From Pachypanchax playfairii (lineage: Eukaryota; Chordata; Actinopteri; Cyprinodontiformes; Aplocheilidae): a stretch of DNA of 64,000 nt. The first letter of the stretch is position 1. Each line of letters begins with the position of its first letter. The stretch is from contig SSNP01000031.1 in NCBI GenBank assembly GCA_006937955.1, forward strand, positions 4,552,875 through 4,616,874. Direction: 5' to 3'. The notes below the pieces were generated by a model. That model did not search any database, had not been told where the DNA came from, and saw only the letters and a program-made list of their open reading frames with translations. Below, one piece after another: positions 21,900 to 34,853 of this stretch. Made by a program: the position numbers and the translations under genes.

Positions 21900-23598
21900 G
21901 AAACAACAATTCATATCTTATTAAAGAACAGGAGAAGCAATAAAAGTAGAATTACATTTGCCTTTTGCTTGTCCTTTCAATGTTAAACACCCAGAGCAGG
22001 ACAACAGCTTGTGGGTGAAATATTCACAATTAAGTCTTTATTAAATTAAATTCTGAAGATGAAGCAATCTGTCTGAGTTTAAGACTAATGTGTTGTGTAG
22101 TTCAGTGTTTATTGCAGATCAGCACCCATCTGTTTGACTGTCTCCAATTTTTTTTCTCTTACTGTTGACTTCATGTTTGCATATCGATGGTAAGGCAGTT
22201 ATGACCTCTGTCACAACTTTGGATTTATCTTAGATACATCTAAGAGTGATAAAATACTGGAGCAGTGCACCTGCCTTTAGCTGTCCATAGCTAACAGTGT
22301 TGTGTTGTTCAATAATCAATACACAAATCATGAGGAGCCACATGCTGACCTTGGATGAGAAAACATGAACCGTAAATACCCAAACTCATTTCTTTAGTAG
22401 TTTAACGTATTGATAGTAAAAAAGAGCATAAAGAGTTTTTGACGTATTATTGCACTTTATATTTATTTTTATAGAACTAATATAACAATGATTGGGTGAT
22501 CAGTTCAGCTTTATTTATAAACGATTGACTTTCATAAAACTTTTTTGGTTTAAAAAAAAAAATTCAAAGAACAAACTTGAGCTGACCGTCCAGGAGTTGA
22601 TGGCGTGTTTTCCTTCTATAGTTCCGAACTTCTAGAGTGATTAATTTCCTTGAACTAATAAATGTGAGCAAAGGAAACATTTGTGTTGGTGTCATGCTGA
22701 TTGTTCAGGCTGCATTTTTACCCTAGAAGAATTATTTAAAAATGTTCAGTTAATTGAGAAATTGTAAACTGTAATATTTGTGATGACAATAATTATTAGT
22801 TGTATTGTTCTCTCAGCCCGTGGTCCCATTGGTTCATTTGTCAAAAGATGTGCATTTCAAAGAAATTAGTGTAAACATGAGGTTTTTATGTTGATGGGTC
22901 ATTCAGCCAATTAACACAATGGTGAAAGACTATTTCATTTCTGGTTATATTTACTTTGACAGCTAGACTCAGTTTTTCTTTTACACATTTAGACAGCGCA
23001 ATGCATATCACCCTGTCAATGTACCCAATAAAACCTTTATGCACTCTCAATTATAGATCCCATTAGCTGATAGAATAATGTTTGTTTACCTCATTCCAAA
23101 GTTCCTTAGTCTACGAACAACATAAACATGGTTGTTAACCCTTAAGGCTGTGTATTTTCTAAAAAATAAAATAATATTTTGTGACAGCCTTAGCGTTTCC
23201 TTTCAGAGAGATTTGCTCAAAACACCACTACAGGAGGGAGACCAGGAGGCGTCCTGCTGCCCAAACTGATGTGAAATCAACCTCAGCTGTCTCCTTTTGA
23301 TGTGGAATAGTAGCTCCAGTTCATGGGATGACCGAGTTCCTCCCCCTGTTTCTGAGGTTTAGCCTAGCCACCCTACAGAGGAAGATCATTCCAGCAACTT
23401 GTGTCCAGGATCTTGTGCTTTTGATACTAACTGCAGATTGGAGCAACATTCTCATTACTGCAAATCTCCTCAACAATTTGAACAAAAAGGAACATTCCAA
23501 ATGTTCATGAAATAAGGGTTAGGGAACCTTATATAAACCATAGGACATCTAGAACTTCACAGGTGAGAAATTATAGAACAATTAAATCAGATCAAATG
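21900..23598. other. Unassigned AT-rich sequence
   Basis: No gene or classified repeat recognised. Confidence 0.4.
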
Positions 23599-24444
23599 TT
23601 AAGTTACACAGATAGGACATAGGACACTCGAATTGAAAACAATGGTAACCGGTCTGGCGAAATGCATTGTGGGTAACTGTGTCACCCGCAGCTGCTGGCA
23701 CTGGAACATATATATCATTATGTCGTTGTGGACAGTTTTCAAAGTATTACAAGTGTTTGGATATTGATTTTGCAAACAAAGCAGTTCAACTTGTTTATGG
23801 GTCTAGATAAATATATTTTAGCCAAATTTTGCAGACCCTGTTTTGTGACTGGTGCTGTGAAGCTTTGTAAACTGGCGTTCGTGCAGTCTGCTAGATGATT
23901 ATTGCTTTGTAGCCAGTTCCTTGTCGTATTATAAGTAGTTCATATTTCCAAGCTGTTTTACCTGTTTACCTTCAAATTTTTGCTTTAAATCAGCTCACCT
24001 TCTTCAGGAAGTCCACTGTGGTCTGTGTAACAGATACTAGCATAAATGCTGAAGGCTATATAATAACGGCAGCTAACACTAACAGTTACAACTAACAGTT
24101 TACTGTAGATCAATGATACATGGCTGTAGTCTACACTGTGTAAATTATCAATCTAAATGTCACACAAGTTCGGCATTGTAAAACACATATTTAGTGACAT
24201 ATTTAGCTCAGTCATGCACAATTCTGTATTATAATGGCTGTTCAGTCAAATGCGAACACAAACTAATTATTTACAAGTAATAAACTAGCTGGATGATCCA
24301 TATTCAGCAAGATCGTCCACAAAACATGAACATACAAGGCTACGCCATTTATGAGCATGACATCTCATGAGAAACAACATTAACTACAATGCACTGCATG
24401 ACCCAGTTACAGATAACACCCCGAGTGTCCGCTGTGTAACTTAA
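23599..24444. mobile_element. TTAA-flanked MITE
   Basis: Flanked by TTAA at 23599-23602 and 24441-24444. The left end reads GTTACACAG then GGACACTCG. The right end is the inverted complement (CGAGTGTCC, CTGTGTAAC). The left end holds an extra about 9 bp (a short ATAGGACAT duplication) between the two blocks. Further inverted similarity (GTAACTG.GTC) continues inward. No coding sequence seen. Likely piggyBac- or Kolobok-type passenger. Confidence 0.75.
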
Positions 24445-24485
24445 TATGTGATCAGATAAAAATTTGAGTAACCTGACCAGATTAA

Positions 24486-24909
24486 GGGTGCTTCTCAAGA
24501 TCAAGGAACCTCAATCTGATGTTTTGGTCCCTTCCCAGTTGCCTAGGAGATACGTCATCAGGAATCGCCATAGTGCGCTCCGATGTTCATGTGCTACCGA
24601 GGCATCTGTCCTCGGTTTGTCTGCCGTTTAGCAAACATACCAAAGATACATGGGACGTGCCTTGTTGCCTTCCCTCGGTCACAAATTTCCCAGAGTACAT
24701 TGGGTTATTTAAAAAAAAATGGTGGTGTGCTACAGTGCTACAATGATGGGTGGGAAGCAAACAGTGCGCGTTCATATGAGTGAAGTCTGTTCCAGTGTCC
24801 TCGTAAGCAATATGCCTCCTCTACCAAGGCACTGCCTTGGTAAGCAGGACGACTTGCCTACCGAGACAGTGCCTTCGTAGGCGAGGCGCCTTGACATTGA
24901 GAAACACCC
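24486..24909. mobile_element. PIF/Harbinger-like MITE with TAA duplication
   Basis: A 424-bp element with inverted ends GGGTG(C/T)TTCTCAA, flanked by TAA at 24483-24485 and 24910-24912. The right arm has a palindromic GCCTTGGTAAGC/GCCTACCGAGG stretch (24820-24900). No intact coding sequence. Confidence 0.75.
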
Positions 24910-24912
24910 TAA

Positions 24913-26130
24913 AAGATCAGTTAGCGCTAGCATCTGAGTTAGCTTCTTTTATCTGATTTATCATCCACTCAGCTACTAACTTATTCCATTTTGTCTTAGT
25001 CGCTCACGTTTCAACCCTTAATTTGCTCTCCTTCTCTCTCAGGTTGTTTTGGGAAAATAATTCCTTTTCAAAGAAGCCTTTTCTTCTTCGGCAGCTGCTT
25101 CCAGGATTCATTCTTTGCTCTTTTTGAGTGGCTGGTTATTAAAGTATTTTCTATCAGTAAGCGCTGTGTAATCAATTCATTGCTTTTAATAAATGTTTAT
25201 CCCTAGAGTACAAAAAATTGGGAAAGGGTCATTCAAATGAGAAAATATTCTTCAACAACTCCTCTTTTTCTTAATCTTTTCTTTTAGCTCCTCTCCTTCA
25301 GATCACCTTTCATTCAACAATTTATTTGGACGGTCCTTCCTCTTACACCTGACACCTTTAAATCTTGTTGCCTTCTCCTTGTTCACTCTAATTTCTGGTG
25401 ATCTTTCTCTCTCGCCGTCCTTGAATCCTTTCCCTCTGTTTGGTTCAATCATTCCATTTTATTTCCATCTTCCTGTAAGTCCCTATTTGCCCCCTCCCTT
25501 TCTAAAATTGCCCTGTCATATCCTTTCCTTGTCCTTTCGTGTTTACTGCCACTTCTCCTCTGTCACCTTCTTCACTTTCTCGAGCAAATAAACAGAGTGC
25601 TTGGAGCTGTCATTCATTTTTTATGACCAAGTCCAGTTGTAAAAGGAGTCAAATCGTTAGAGTTAATCATACTCAAAGGGCATTTAGTTCTTATCTGTTG
25701 AAAAGTATGAAACGAGTTTATGTGCCAACACATCTCCTGGGCATCTTATTGTTGATGCCCAACTAATGTAATTATACTACATTACATATTTTCATTTGAG
25801 CACAGCCATGTTCTGTCTCTGATGAATTGTCCAAGATTAGAGGAATCTTTGTGAAGCAGCAACAAAACATAATCAAATGACTAGTTTTTGATTTTATCTG
25901 AAAAAGCCAGATTCAGTCTGCTGTGCCTTCCAGGTCCGTTCAGTCCAGTCAGGCTTTATGTTACTATTTTTTTTTCCTACTGTTAACAGCATGTCTGTTT
26001 CTACCACACGTTGATTTGAAGGCCTGCCGGATCTCAAAAAGATGTGTGGGTTTTAAATAAGTAGTGCAGTTAATGCGGTGTTGCTAATGACAAACTGATA
26101 AGTGTGACATGAATAATGTTTATTTTAACA
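24913..26130. other. Unassigned sequence, pyrimidine-rich 25250-25580
   Basis: No gene recognised. The plus strand is rich in C and T between about 25250 and 25580 without a clear repeat unit. Confidence 0.4.
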
Positions 26131-26138
26131 GTTTAAAC

Positions 26139-26277
26139 CAGGGGTATCCAGATCAAGGACCACTATCCTGCGTTATAGATGTTTCTACCTGTTAATCTGA
26201 ATCAGGTTTGTAGAAGCAGGTAAACATCTAAAACTTGCAGGATAGTGGTCCTCGAGATCTGGATCTGGATACCCCTA
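26139..26277. mobile_element. Fold-back hAT MITE with perfect 8-bp duplication
   Basis: A 139-bp near-palindrome beginning CAGGGGTATCC and ending GGATACCCCTA, flanked by GTTTAAAC at 26131-26138 and 26278-26285. Inner arms share GGACCACTATCCTGC and its complement. A common teleost type. The exact duplication indicates a clean insertion. Confidence 0.88.
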
Positions 26278-26384
26278 GTTTAAACAGATAAGCAGAATGG
26301 GCTGTTCCTGTAGAGTAAAGGCACTGGTTGGTGATCCTGCTCTGACAAAACAAACAAAGGGGTGTTTTTTGTTTTCAGGTGGAA

Positions 26385-26895
26385 TTAAAGGTACAATATG
26401 TAAAAATTTAATAGTGAAATACTCAAAACAGTCTAATGTCCCACCAATGTTGATAATAAAGTCACATTGTAACAGATCTCGATCTCAGTCGGATGGGTGG
26501 TCGTCAGTTTCTGTCATTTTAAAAAAGCTAGCCCGGACCAGAATCATTATTTATGCGTCCAGACTTCCTGGTACCATAACGAATCACATGTGAGTCTTCA
26601 AGGCTGCCAAGTCTTCAACACAAGCAGCTGTAATTCAACAACGAGCAGCAGCAAAAAGTAAAAGAAGCAGCCCTGAGGTAACTTGTAGTAAACCTAAGAA
26701 ACCCTGACATCCTTCCCAAAAACTGAACAAATACAAAAGAAACAAAACAAGGATCAACATTGGAACTGGCAACCCAACAGAAAAATCAGGGAGGGGAGGG
26801 GGCGAGCGGCTGAGAGCAGACAGGTTTGTTTTTCTACATGAATTGCAGGACTCGGATTTGATGATAAGGTCTCATTCTTACATATTGCACCTTAA
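26385..26895. mobile_element. TTAA-flanked MITE (AGGTGCAATATGTAA ends)
   Basis: A 511-bp element between TTAA at 26385-26388 and 26892-26895. The inverted ends read AGGT(A/G)CAATATGTAA. The right-end sequence, including GACTCGGATTTGATGA, recurs in opposite orientation at about 29334-29400, a partial second copy. Non-coding. Confidence 0.78.
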
Positions 26896-29333
26896 AGAAC
26901 ACATTGAGCTCCTCCTCAGAATACAGAGTCCATGGTGGTTAACAACTTCTATTGTGAAGTTGTACTGTGTCATTATTTCTAGTAGTAAATAAAGGTCCTG
27001 GGTGGAGAAACAGGGCTCGTGGTGACAGTGTCCTCACGATATGGAGCTTGCCTGACGTGGTTGTTGAATATATGAAGCAGACTGGCCTCGTGTATAGTTT
27101 ACGAACCCATCATTCATTGTGAGAAGTTATGAGAAGTTTCTAAAAACAACAACACGCAGATGTGATATCCTTGGCGGTAAAGTCGTGCAAGAGCATAGTG
27201 TGATCTTCTAGTGTGTAGCTGCATCCTGGTGTGGTCAGAGAGAGATGTGTCTGTGCAGGACACGGTGAGATCGTCATAGGAATCTGCTATGGGCAGAGAA
27301 CTCAAGGACAGAAAATGTCAGAGAAACTCTGGGAAACCTCCTTCAATGTAAAGGCAAAAAGGGCATTACTAGGCTCTGAGTATTCACCAAATTAGGTTTT
27401 CTATCTATTTACCTTTTATCTATTTACCTTGTCATCTCATGTGAAGTGGACCTAAATTAGGGACATTACAGTGGAAAACTGATGACCAAATGGTGCATTA
27501 TGAAAGTGATTAAGTAGTGCAACCACAATGCTATCTGCAGTAAAACATATCTTCAGGTCTGCAGAGCAGAGGACTACTTTACTACAGCTCCAAAGTGCCA
27601 AAATAAAGATCTGATGAACCGCCGCACGCACAAAACGTCTGGAGTGAGGTCATTGGTGCTTTGTTGTTGTGGAGGCAACCTACCAGGATCCTGCATGGAG
27701 TCTGAAGAAGCATGGTGGCAGCATATTCCCACCTGTGCTAACTGGCTCACTTGATTGTGGAAATGTTGAAGTAAGACTGGCCATGCTGGCCTCATGCCTG
27801 GGCTACAGCAACATCATGAAGTATCATCTTGGCGTGATTTTCTAATCTGTAGCTGCATCTTTTCACTGTCTGGGAGAAGCAGCCCACAGTTGGGCCCTGG
27901 GGTGCTGCGATTGAGGGTGTACTTGTGGGAAGGTGCTGCTGAGTAGATAATGTTTTCTCCAAAGTAGGGTTTAGAGGCGCATCCCCAGGCTGCATCTTTA
28001 TAATAGTAGATCGATAATATTAACAGAAGTCCACCCAGCAGCTTTGAATCGTATCGCACAAGAATGCATCATATTGATTCAGACAGTCAGTGGCGTTTCC
28101 ACTCATTTATCCATGAAGTTAAGACCTCTGTTCAGTCAAAAGATAAAAATACATTACTGTATAATATTTATCTTCGTCAAACCAAGCATGTGTTTTCACA
28201 GTATGTTGTGAGTTATGCAATGCAACCTTCCCCTTCTTTGCAAAGTGTAAACGTTTAATCTGGCAGCATGGGGCCTTCTTGCTCTCAGAGAGACCATACA
28301 CACACACACGCACACACACCCAAGCACTCGGCATTAAGTTAATCAAAACGGAGGAGGAAGAGGAGGGGGGAAAAGAGCTTAGCACAACGCAGCGACAGGC
28401 CAAGATGAGAAGACAGGTTGAGAGAGACGCGAGACAAAAGAATAAGTGTCAGTAAGAGTAAAGTAAGAGTTCAACAACTCAGAAAACTCGAATATGAATC
28501 ACAGCTCTGTGTCTTTATTGTGTGATTATTTTGGGACATTCATGTGCTTTTCATTAACCTTGTCATCTCTGTGGTTCCCCTTGTGTTTAAAGAAGCTATC
28601 TGAGGCTGAAGATTACTGATAAGGAAAATTACAGCTGAAATTTATCAAAGCTAGAAATCACCTCATTGCCCATCAATCCATCCTCATGTGGTTGCATGTG
28701 TTCAGACGGAGGATTTTCTTGCCGTAGCATATGCCTGTGGGGATTTGTGTTGTTGTTTTTTTGGGGGGGTTTTCGTGCTCTGTGTGTGTTTTTCTACCTC
28801 CTCCAGGGAGACCCCACGCACCGTCTGTCTCTGACTGATTCAGTATTCATTACCACAGAGAGACAGGAAGAAGACGAAGACGGAGGGAGTACGAAGAAGA
28901 AGATGTAGGAAGCAAGAAATGATGAGATGGCAAAGACAAAAATGGAAATGAAACAGGAAGTTGATGTTGAGAAATATTACCTATGGTACATATTAAAACA
29001 GGTGTGACCATGAATGTTTTTACATTTTCGTTTTAGAAATGACTTGTTCTTAAAAAAAAAAACTGTCACGTTTTCTGGTTTCATATGTTAGAAAATAAGA
29101 ACAACAAGCACATGTAGATTACATGCTGCAAACTCCCCCTCTCCCCGCTCCGACGCTACTAGCCTTGTCTACTAGCCTACTCCTCTCGTCCAGATGAACC
29201 TCAACCACAGTCTCCCTAATTTTCCCTAACTGTCTCCCTAATTCTGAGTTCTCAAGGTTGGCATGTAGGCATAGGAGATGTAGAGGTAGTTGGATTCAAA
29301 ATATGTTTTGCGGTAACTTAAGACAAAAAAGCC
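26896..29333. other. Unassigned sequence with a (CA)n run
   Basis: No gene recognised. The (CA)n run is at about 28297-28319. The purine-rich stretch 28860-28960 is not a clear repeat. Confidence 0.4.
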
Positions 29334-29400
29334 AATTAATGGTACAGTGTGTAAGAATTAGACCTTGTCATCAAATCCGAGTCCTGTATTTGTTCAATTT
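29334..29400 (-). mobile_element. Partial copy of the TTAA MITE at 26385-26895
   Basis: Starts TTAATGGTACAGTGTGTAAG and continues with TCATCAAATCCGAGTCCTG, the complement of the right end of the 26385 copy. The other end is missing. Confidence 0.65.
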
Positions 29401-29526
29401 TTGGGAATTTCTGAAGGTCTATGTGTTCAGTTTTCCCAAGTGCATTTGAACGCCCCATCACGTGCAGCTTGGCTGCCCAGTTGGAAGGATGTGGTGGTTT
29501 CTTACTTTAAATGCTCATTAATTGCT

Positions 29527-29694
29527 CCATCCATCCATCCATCCATCCATCCATCCATCCATCCATCCATCCATCCATCCATCCATCCATCCATCCATCC
29601 ATCCATCCATCCATCCCTCCCTCCCTCCCTCCCTCCCTCCCTCCATCCATCCATCCATCCATCCATCCATCCATCCATCCATCCATCCATCCAT
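29527..29694. repeat. (ATCC)n microsatellite with internal (CTCC)n block
   Basis: Pure CCAT/ATCC units run over about 170 bp, interrupted by CTCC units at about 29617-29644. It is the 5' tail of the interspersed repeat that follows. ORFs through it are artefacts of the unit. Confidence 0.95.
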
Positions 29695-29870
29695 CATAGT
29701 GGGAGTTGGGGAGGGCTGGTGTCCATCTCCAGCAGTAACAGGTTGAAAGGAGGTGTACACACCAGATCAGGCTCTAGTCCACCGGAGTCTTGTCCGGATG
29801 TTGAACCTAGAATATTTTTGCTGCAAGGCAACAGTGATAACAACTGTGCTACACAGAAACATGAACATAA
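29695..29870 (+). repeat. Interspersed repeat fragment, same family as 2765-2960
   Basis: Reads GGGAGGGCTGGTGTCCATCT, CCAGCAGTAACAGG, GAAAGGAGGTGTACAC and later TTGCTGCAAGGCAACAGTG, the block order of the common teleost repeat attached to ATCC tails. Confidence 0.6.
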
Positions 29871-31914
29871 AAAACCTACTCAAAGCCATTATCTTCTGGG
29901 GGACCTACTCAACAATCATCATACACACCAATAAGAATCTTCTCTTCCAAGTCTGATTCCATGGCTCCATCAATGATGGCAGAAAGTAATAAGAGACTGA
30001 CCAACAGATTTGGGCTTCATCGACAGTAATAAGACTATCGTTCTGGTCTGCTGAGGTCAAAAGTTCAAGCTGGAAGACACAAACGCCTTGACATGACCTC
30101 TGAAAGGCCTAGATGTTCACTGAATTAACTATAAATGATGCAATTAAGGAACCAAGATCTGAGAGTTCAAGGTCTCAGATTAGTTATAACTACCATAGTA
30201 TAATTTCCAGAATTGCGAAATGTTAGAGTTAGGGTTAGGTAGGCATTAGGTTTGAATCTTTTCTCTAAGACACTAAATTGTCCAGATCAAAGGTTTGATG
30301 GTAAAATGGATACAGACTGTGGAAAAAGTGGCTATGGACCACATCAGGAACATCTGTTTAATTCAAGTTTCATTTTTTTGCCAAAGAGTAAATACAAGAT
30401 TTGCTGCTTCATCAGCCTTCAACCCATCACTTATGGTCATAGAATTTGGATCATGACTCCAGAATGCCTCCCTCTGGAGCTTGTCTGAGAGTTCCCCAAT
30501 GAAATGGGAACCTGGGACGGATCTAGAACCCAATGGGGAGATTATATATCTTGTCTGGTTTAGTTTTTCATCACTATCCCCAGGATTAGTTGAAGGGAGG
30601 CATGTCTGGTCATACCTCATTGACTTGATGTCCCCTCAGCCTAACCTTGAATAAATGGTTAAAAAACTGAATAGTGCACTGCTTTGGAAAACAGAAAAAA
30701 GATCAAGGAAAGGATTAGTTATGCTGATTTACTAAATCCAATTAATCCTTGATCGAAACTGGATTCACAACAAATCCGACTTTTTGTTGGAACCAAAAAC
30801 TACCTGTTAATCACACAAGGGCAAACCTAAAGTTTAAAAGGATATACAGCTTAGAAAAATTGACATCTAATGCAATAGTAAAAGGGGAAAAACAAACAGA
30901 AATGTCAGCTATTTGTAACTAACTCTCATTTAGAGTCCAGACAAAGCCTTGAAGCAGATAAAAGTCCAATTTTTGGATGCTGCCTTATTCTTGTCTCATC
31001 CTTTACTCTTATGCCTTTTGTCTCTTTTGTACCAGATCGATAGACCGTGCTCTCTTCTTTTTTCATACCCTTCATTATGCTCCTTTCGACAATCTCAGGT
31101 AAGTAAAGACTGAGCAGACGAGTCAAAGGTGATGGGATGGGAAGTGGTTTGTGTTGTTCACCCCTGTCGTGTTTTGCAGCTCTGAACAATGGGTCACAAA
31201 ACAAAGAAGAAACGGGTCAAGACTAACCTTCCCACTGTGCACTGACCAAACACAGAGTAAACTAAGGAGCTTTTAGAAATATATGAAGACCTTTAACAAA
31301 ATGTGATATTCATTAGCTAACTCTATACCACCAGCATTGTGTCGATGACTGAAGAAAAAGGGGAAACATTTTTAGAGATAAAACAAAGAAGACAAAAGCG
31401 TTGAGAATATTTAAGATTTAAAATTAGAAACACAATTTGAAATGTGATTAAATTCTCATGGTATGTGAATTTTGGGTTATTTTGTGTCATATTTTATTAG
31501 GTAACGCTTGGTTTTACTGGTCTATATTTTCATTTTCTACAGCATTTTATTGCCAGTTTTCCAAGTTTGGTTTGCTTTCTTCTCTGTTCTTGTAAATCAT
31601 ACAGATTACTAATTGTTCTTGAGCTCCTTAGTTTGTTTTGACTTTATCCTCTGCCAGATGACTAGTTTTTGTTACCACCGCCACATGACTTAGTTTACCT
31701 GCGGACTATTTGCATCAGTGCTCATCTTTTGAAATAATCATTCTAGAGATACGTTGCTTCAAAAAGGACCAAGAGGGTTGGATTGAAGATTTGTAGTTTT
31801 AATTGAGTACTGGTGTTGAGCAAGTTACTGCAATCAAAGACACTTACGAGTGATACTAACCCTATACCCTAACTCTGCTGTGAAAATTTCTTCTGCTTTT
31901 TTGCCAATTCCATT
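29871..31914. other. Unassigned sequence
   Basis: No gene or classified repeat recognised. Confidence 0.4.
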
Positions 31915-32250
31915 GAGTTTATTTCTATAGCACCAATTCACGACTTGGTGAATTGGTTCATCGGTTCATGTCAACAGTTCAGATTTAAAACCAATTATAT
32001 ACAAATCAATCGTATCGTTATATGGTCTGTTTCAGTGAATTATAAAATGCTAATTAGTAGAATGTTTCTCTCTAAAAAAAAAACCAGCAGTTTGGGTTGA
32101 ATTATCATTTCGGCACAATCCGTCATCCTAAGCAGGACGATTGGCGACAGTGAAAATAAACCTTTAGCAGAACCCGGCTAAGGATGAGCGGCCTTTTGCC
32201 TTGACCCACTGGGGCCTGAGAGGAAAGGAAAGAGACAAACACTGATGGAT
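31915..32250 (+). repeat. Decayed interspersed repeat (teleost, 'gcagaaccnggct..ggcc' type)
   Basis: Contains TTGAGTTTATTTCTATAGCA, ATTGGCGACAGTGAAAA, TAGCAGAACCCGGCTAAGG and GCGGCCTTTTGCCTTGACC. I recognise these blocks in this order from a frequent teleost repeat. Heavily diverged, non-coding. Confidence 0.5.
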
Positions 32251-32363
32251 TTGGGCCAGTTGTGGTTTCTATGGAAAAATAAACAGAGTTGAAGATGAAG
32301 ACTGGAATAGTAATAAATACAAACATAGAGAGTAAAGACAGCAGACTGAGGAAATGTTATCAG

Positions 32364-33016
32364 TAGGGATTGAGTCAACCAAAGAAATGTTTAGTTGACC
32401 AAAGTCCTGTCCTGCACTACAATTAGTTGTCTAAAAAATGTTTTGCATTTCAATTGAACGTTTATTAAATAATTGTCATGGAGCATTTCTAAAACAACAA
32501 CGAAAAAACATCAGTAATAGGCTACATAAAAGTATAATAATGATACAATTCTTTGAATATTAAGTGATTTTTTTTAACTACAAAGTGAGGAACTCTGTCC
32601 GACGTCTATAGTGACGTCACACACTACAAAAAATATAACTATTAAAATTGCTGGACATTTTGTCGACTACATCCAAAACAAGTAGCGTTCTAACTGAATA
32701 CAGTAAAACTACCTATATTCCTTACTGAGGACGAAGCAGCATACATATGTTACACAACCAGACAGGTGCGGTTCCCAATTGTTCTATAATGTGCTAAACT
32801 GTGGAACTGTGACTAAATAACCTAAATTAAAGCATTTAAAGTTGCAGATAAAACATAGTATATATATGTAACTGTTTATAAAGGAATAAATATCAAAGAG
32901 TAAATCAATGAAAATTTCTTTATTGGTAGCAAAAAAATATATGGAACTGGTCTATCAATGAGAACGTCAGTCGACCAATCGATCAGTCGACTGAATGACT
33001 AAAGTTGACAGCTCTA
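32364..33016. mobile_element. hAT-like MITE, diverged
   Basis: Left end TAGGGATTGAGTCAACC. Right end is the complement of TAGAGCTGTCAAC followed by TCGACTGATCGATTGGTCGAC. The flanking octamers (GTTATCAG, GTGGTCTG) agree at five of eight bases, possibly a decayed duplication. Non-coding. Boundaries moderately certain. Confidence 0.5.
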
Positions 33017-34125
33017 GTGGTCTGTATGTCCTCCAGCAGTCTAAGCCTACAGCAGCATAACTAAAGGGATGGATCAGGATAACTAAAGCTAACTATATAA
33101 ATGTTAGGGTTAGCTTAAATGTCAGACTTAAATGTTTCAGTTCATCAAAAAAACATTAAAATTAGACACATTTAACCTGCATAAATACATAATATATTCT
33201 TAAAATTATGATTTAGTTTACTAAATCAATAAAAGCTATCCAAACCACCCTAACCATGTGTGAAAAAGTTATTACCCCTAACTCTAATAACTGGTTGAGT
33301 CAAACCTTAGAGCCACAACTACAATCTAGAGTTTGATATAAATGGAGTCTACCACATCACTGTGGAGGAATGATGACTTCAAAAATAATTAATAATAGCA
33401 TATATTGATCCAAACTAAAACATTGCCTGAGTCTGAGTGTGGACAGGTACAATGCATTGAACATATGTAGTGGGTAATAGACTCAGCTGCTCATATTAGA
33501 TACGGTATGAGATACGAAGGTTCAGAAATATCTTTGGTGAAAAATTCTGCAAAGTAAAAGGGGAAAAACTTGTATCCCCCAGAAGCTACCCTAAACCTGT
33601 TATTGTAGAGCTTCATAATGACGGGATGCTAAACATTTCTGTTTGAGTATTCTGAACATCTTTCCACATTTCTATCTCAGTTTAATCTCATAACAGCCCT
33701 TAAATTATGTGCACTTCACTTGTACAACAGTAATAATTAGTACTGTTTGCAAACTAAACATTCAAACCCAGCCATTCATAAAGTTTCCTTCAGCTGAGGA
33801 GACAGTTTACTGCCAGCTGCAGAAAAACACTCGACTCAGTGGAAATATGTGACAGCAGATTTGAAATAAATCAAGCTGACACACATTTCTACATTTTACG
33901 GTATCTATTGCAGCATAAGGTAAATCACTGTCTACTCAGGAAATGTGCAACTGTAAGACGCTTTACATGAATTTTCATTCAGCCACTTCTGGATTTAACT
34001 TGCCAAATCTACCCTGTGACCTTTAACCTTGGTGGAATGGTGCAACAGACTAAGCTCAAATAATCTTAGGGTTATGGTTACACTTCAGTAAAATTAGTTC
34101 CAAGGTACAATGTTTAACGGGAGAT
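33017..34125. other. Unassigned AT-rich sequence
   Basis: No gene or classified repeat recognised. Confidence 0.4.
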
Positions 34126-34128
34126 ATT

Positions 34129-34850
34129 GACTACATTTACATGCAGCCAATATTCGGGTTAAGGTCAGTATTCGGGTTTCTGAAATGTTCAGAATAACCA
34201 GTTTACATGCATAAGTAGAGAGAGTTACCCCTGTATACATGAAACTTATAATAACCTGATTTAATGCGGATGTTGGGGTAGCGTCATGACGTACGGACTA
34301 CTTCAAGACGCAATATGCGTCATTTCCGATTCTTCTACCTGTATCCAAAAACAACAACAGCAACATGCTAACTAGTTCAGAACAGATAGCGTTCGCCTTT
34401 GTTTGCGCTTTGGTGCTGGTACTGACCCACCAGCATCTCTTAACACGACTGTGCGTGATGGCCTTCATTAATAGAAGGAGAGAACGTGAGCAAGAAATGG
34501 GAAATATAGCGGGAGCAGCGCTACACATGCTGTGCTGCGTCTCGCCATGTTGACCTCGACTTGTTTACTTCTGGTGTACTGGCACATAGTCTCTCATATT
34601 CAAAAGACCAAGATTCCTTGTGAATAGAGCATGTACAGAACACATGTTTTGATGGGGTTATGCCGATACGCGTTTACACGACAAAATATTCAGGTTAGAA
34701 AAGGGTTACCCCACAAGTAAAATCCGGGTTTTTAAAAACCCGGTTATGAGCATATTCGGGTTTTTGCCAGTGGTTACATGGCCGTGCGGAACCGGGTTAT
34801 TGTGAATATTCAGGTTTTGAAAGGGTTATTGGCTGCATGTAAACGCAGTC
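34129..34850 (+). mobile_element. MITE with GACTACATTTACATG ends, ATT duplication
   Basis: A 722-bp element. The left end GACTACATTTACATGCAGCC and the right end are inverted over at least 20 bp. ATT flanks both sides (34126-34128, 34851-34853). Inner arms hold repeated TTCGGGTT/AACCCGG blocks that can fold. It carries a 63-codon ORF near its centre. The three-base duplication suggests a Harbinger-like group. The element at 41862 has related ends. Confidence 0.8.
34365..34553 (+). pseudogene. Small ORF in MITE, possible transposase first-exon remnant
   Basis: 62 residues from an ATG: a hydrophobic stretch (IAFAFVCALVLVLT), then INRRREREQE. The element at 41862 has an ORF at the same relative place with a hydrophobic stretch followed by HHRRGEQDD. 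A hydrophobic segment and then an Arg-rich segment fits the N-terminus of some Harbinger transposases. Similarity is weak and this may be chance. Confidence 0.3.
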
Positions 34851-34853
34851 ATT

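Noticed and set aside
27055..27890. Possible local duplication between about 27055-27255 and 27765-27890
   Set aside because: Only short shared phrases such as TGTAGCTGCATC. They do not align over a convincing length by eye.
29365..29934. ORF of 189 codons with a SIHP repeat and its antisense partner MDGW repeat
   Set aside because: Generated by the (ATCC)n and (CTCC)n microsatellite. No gene signal.
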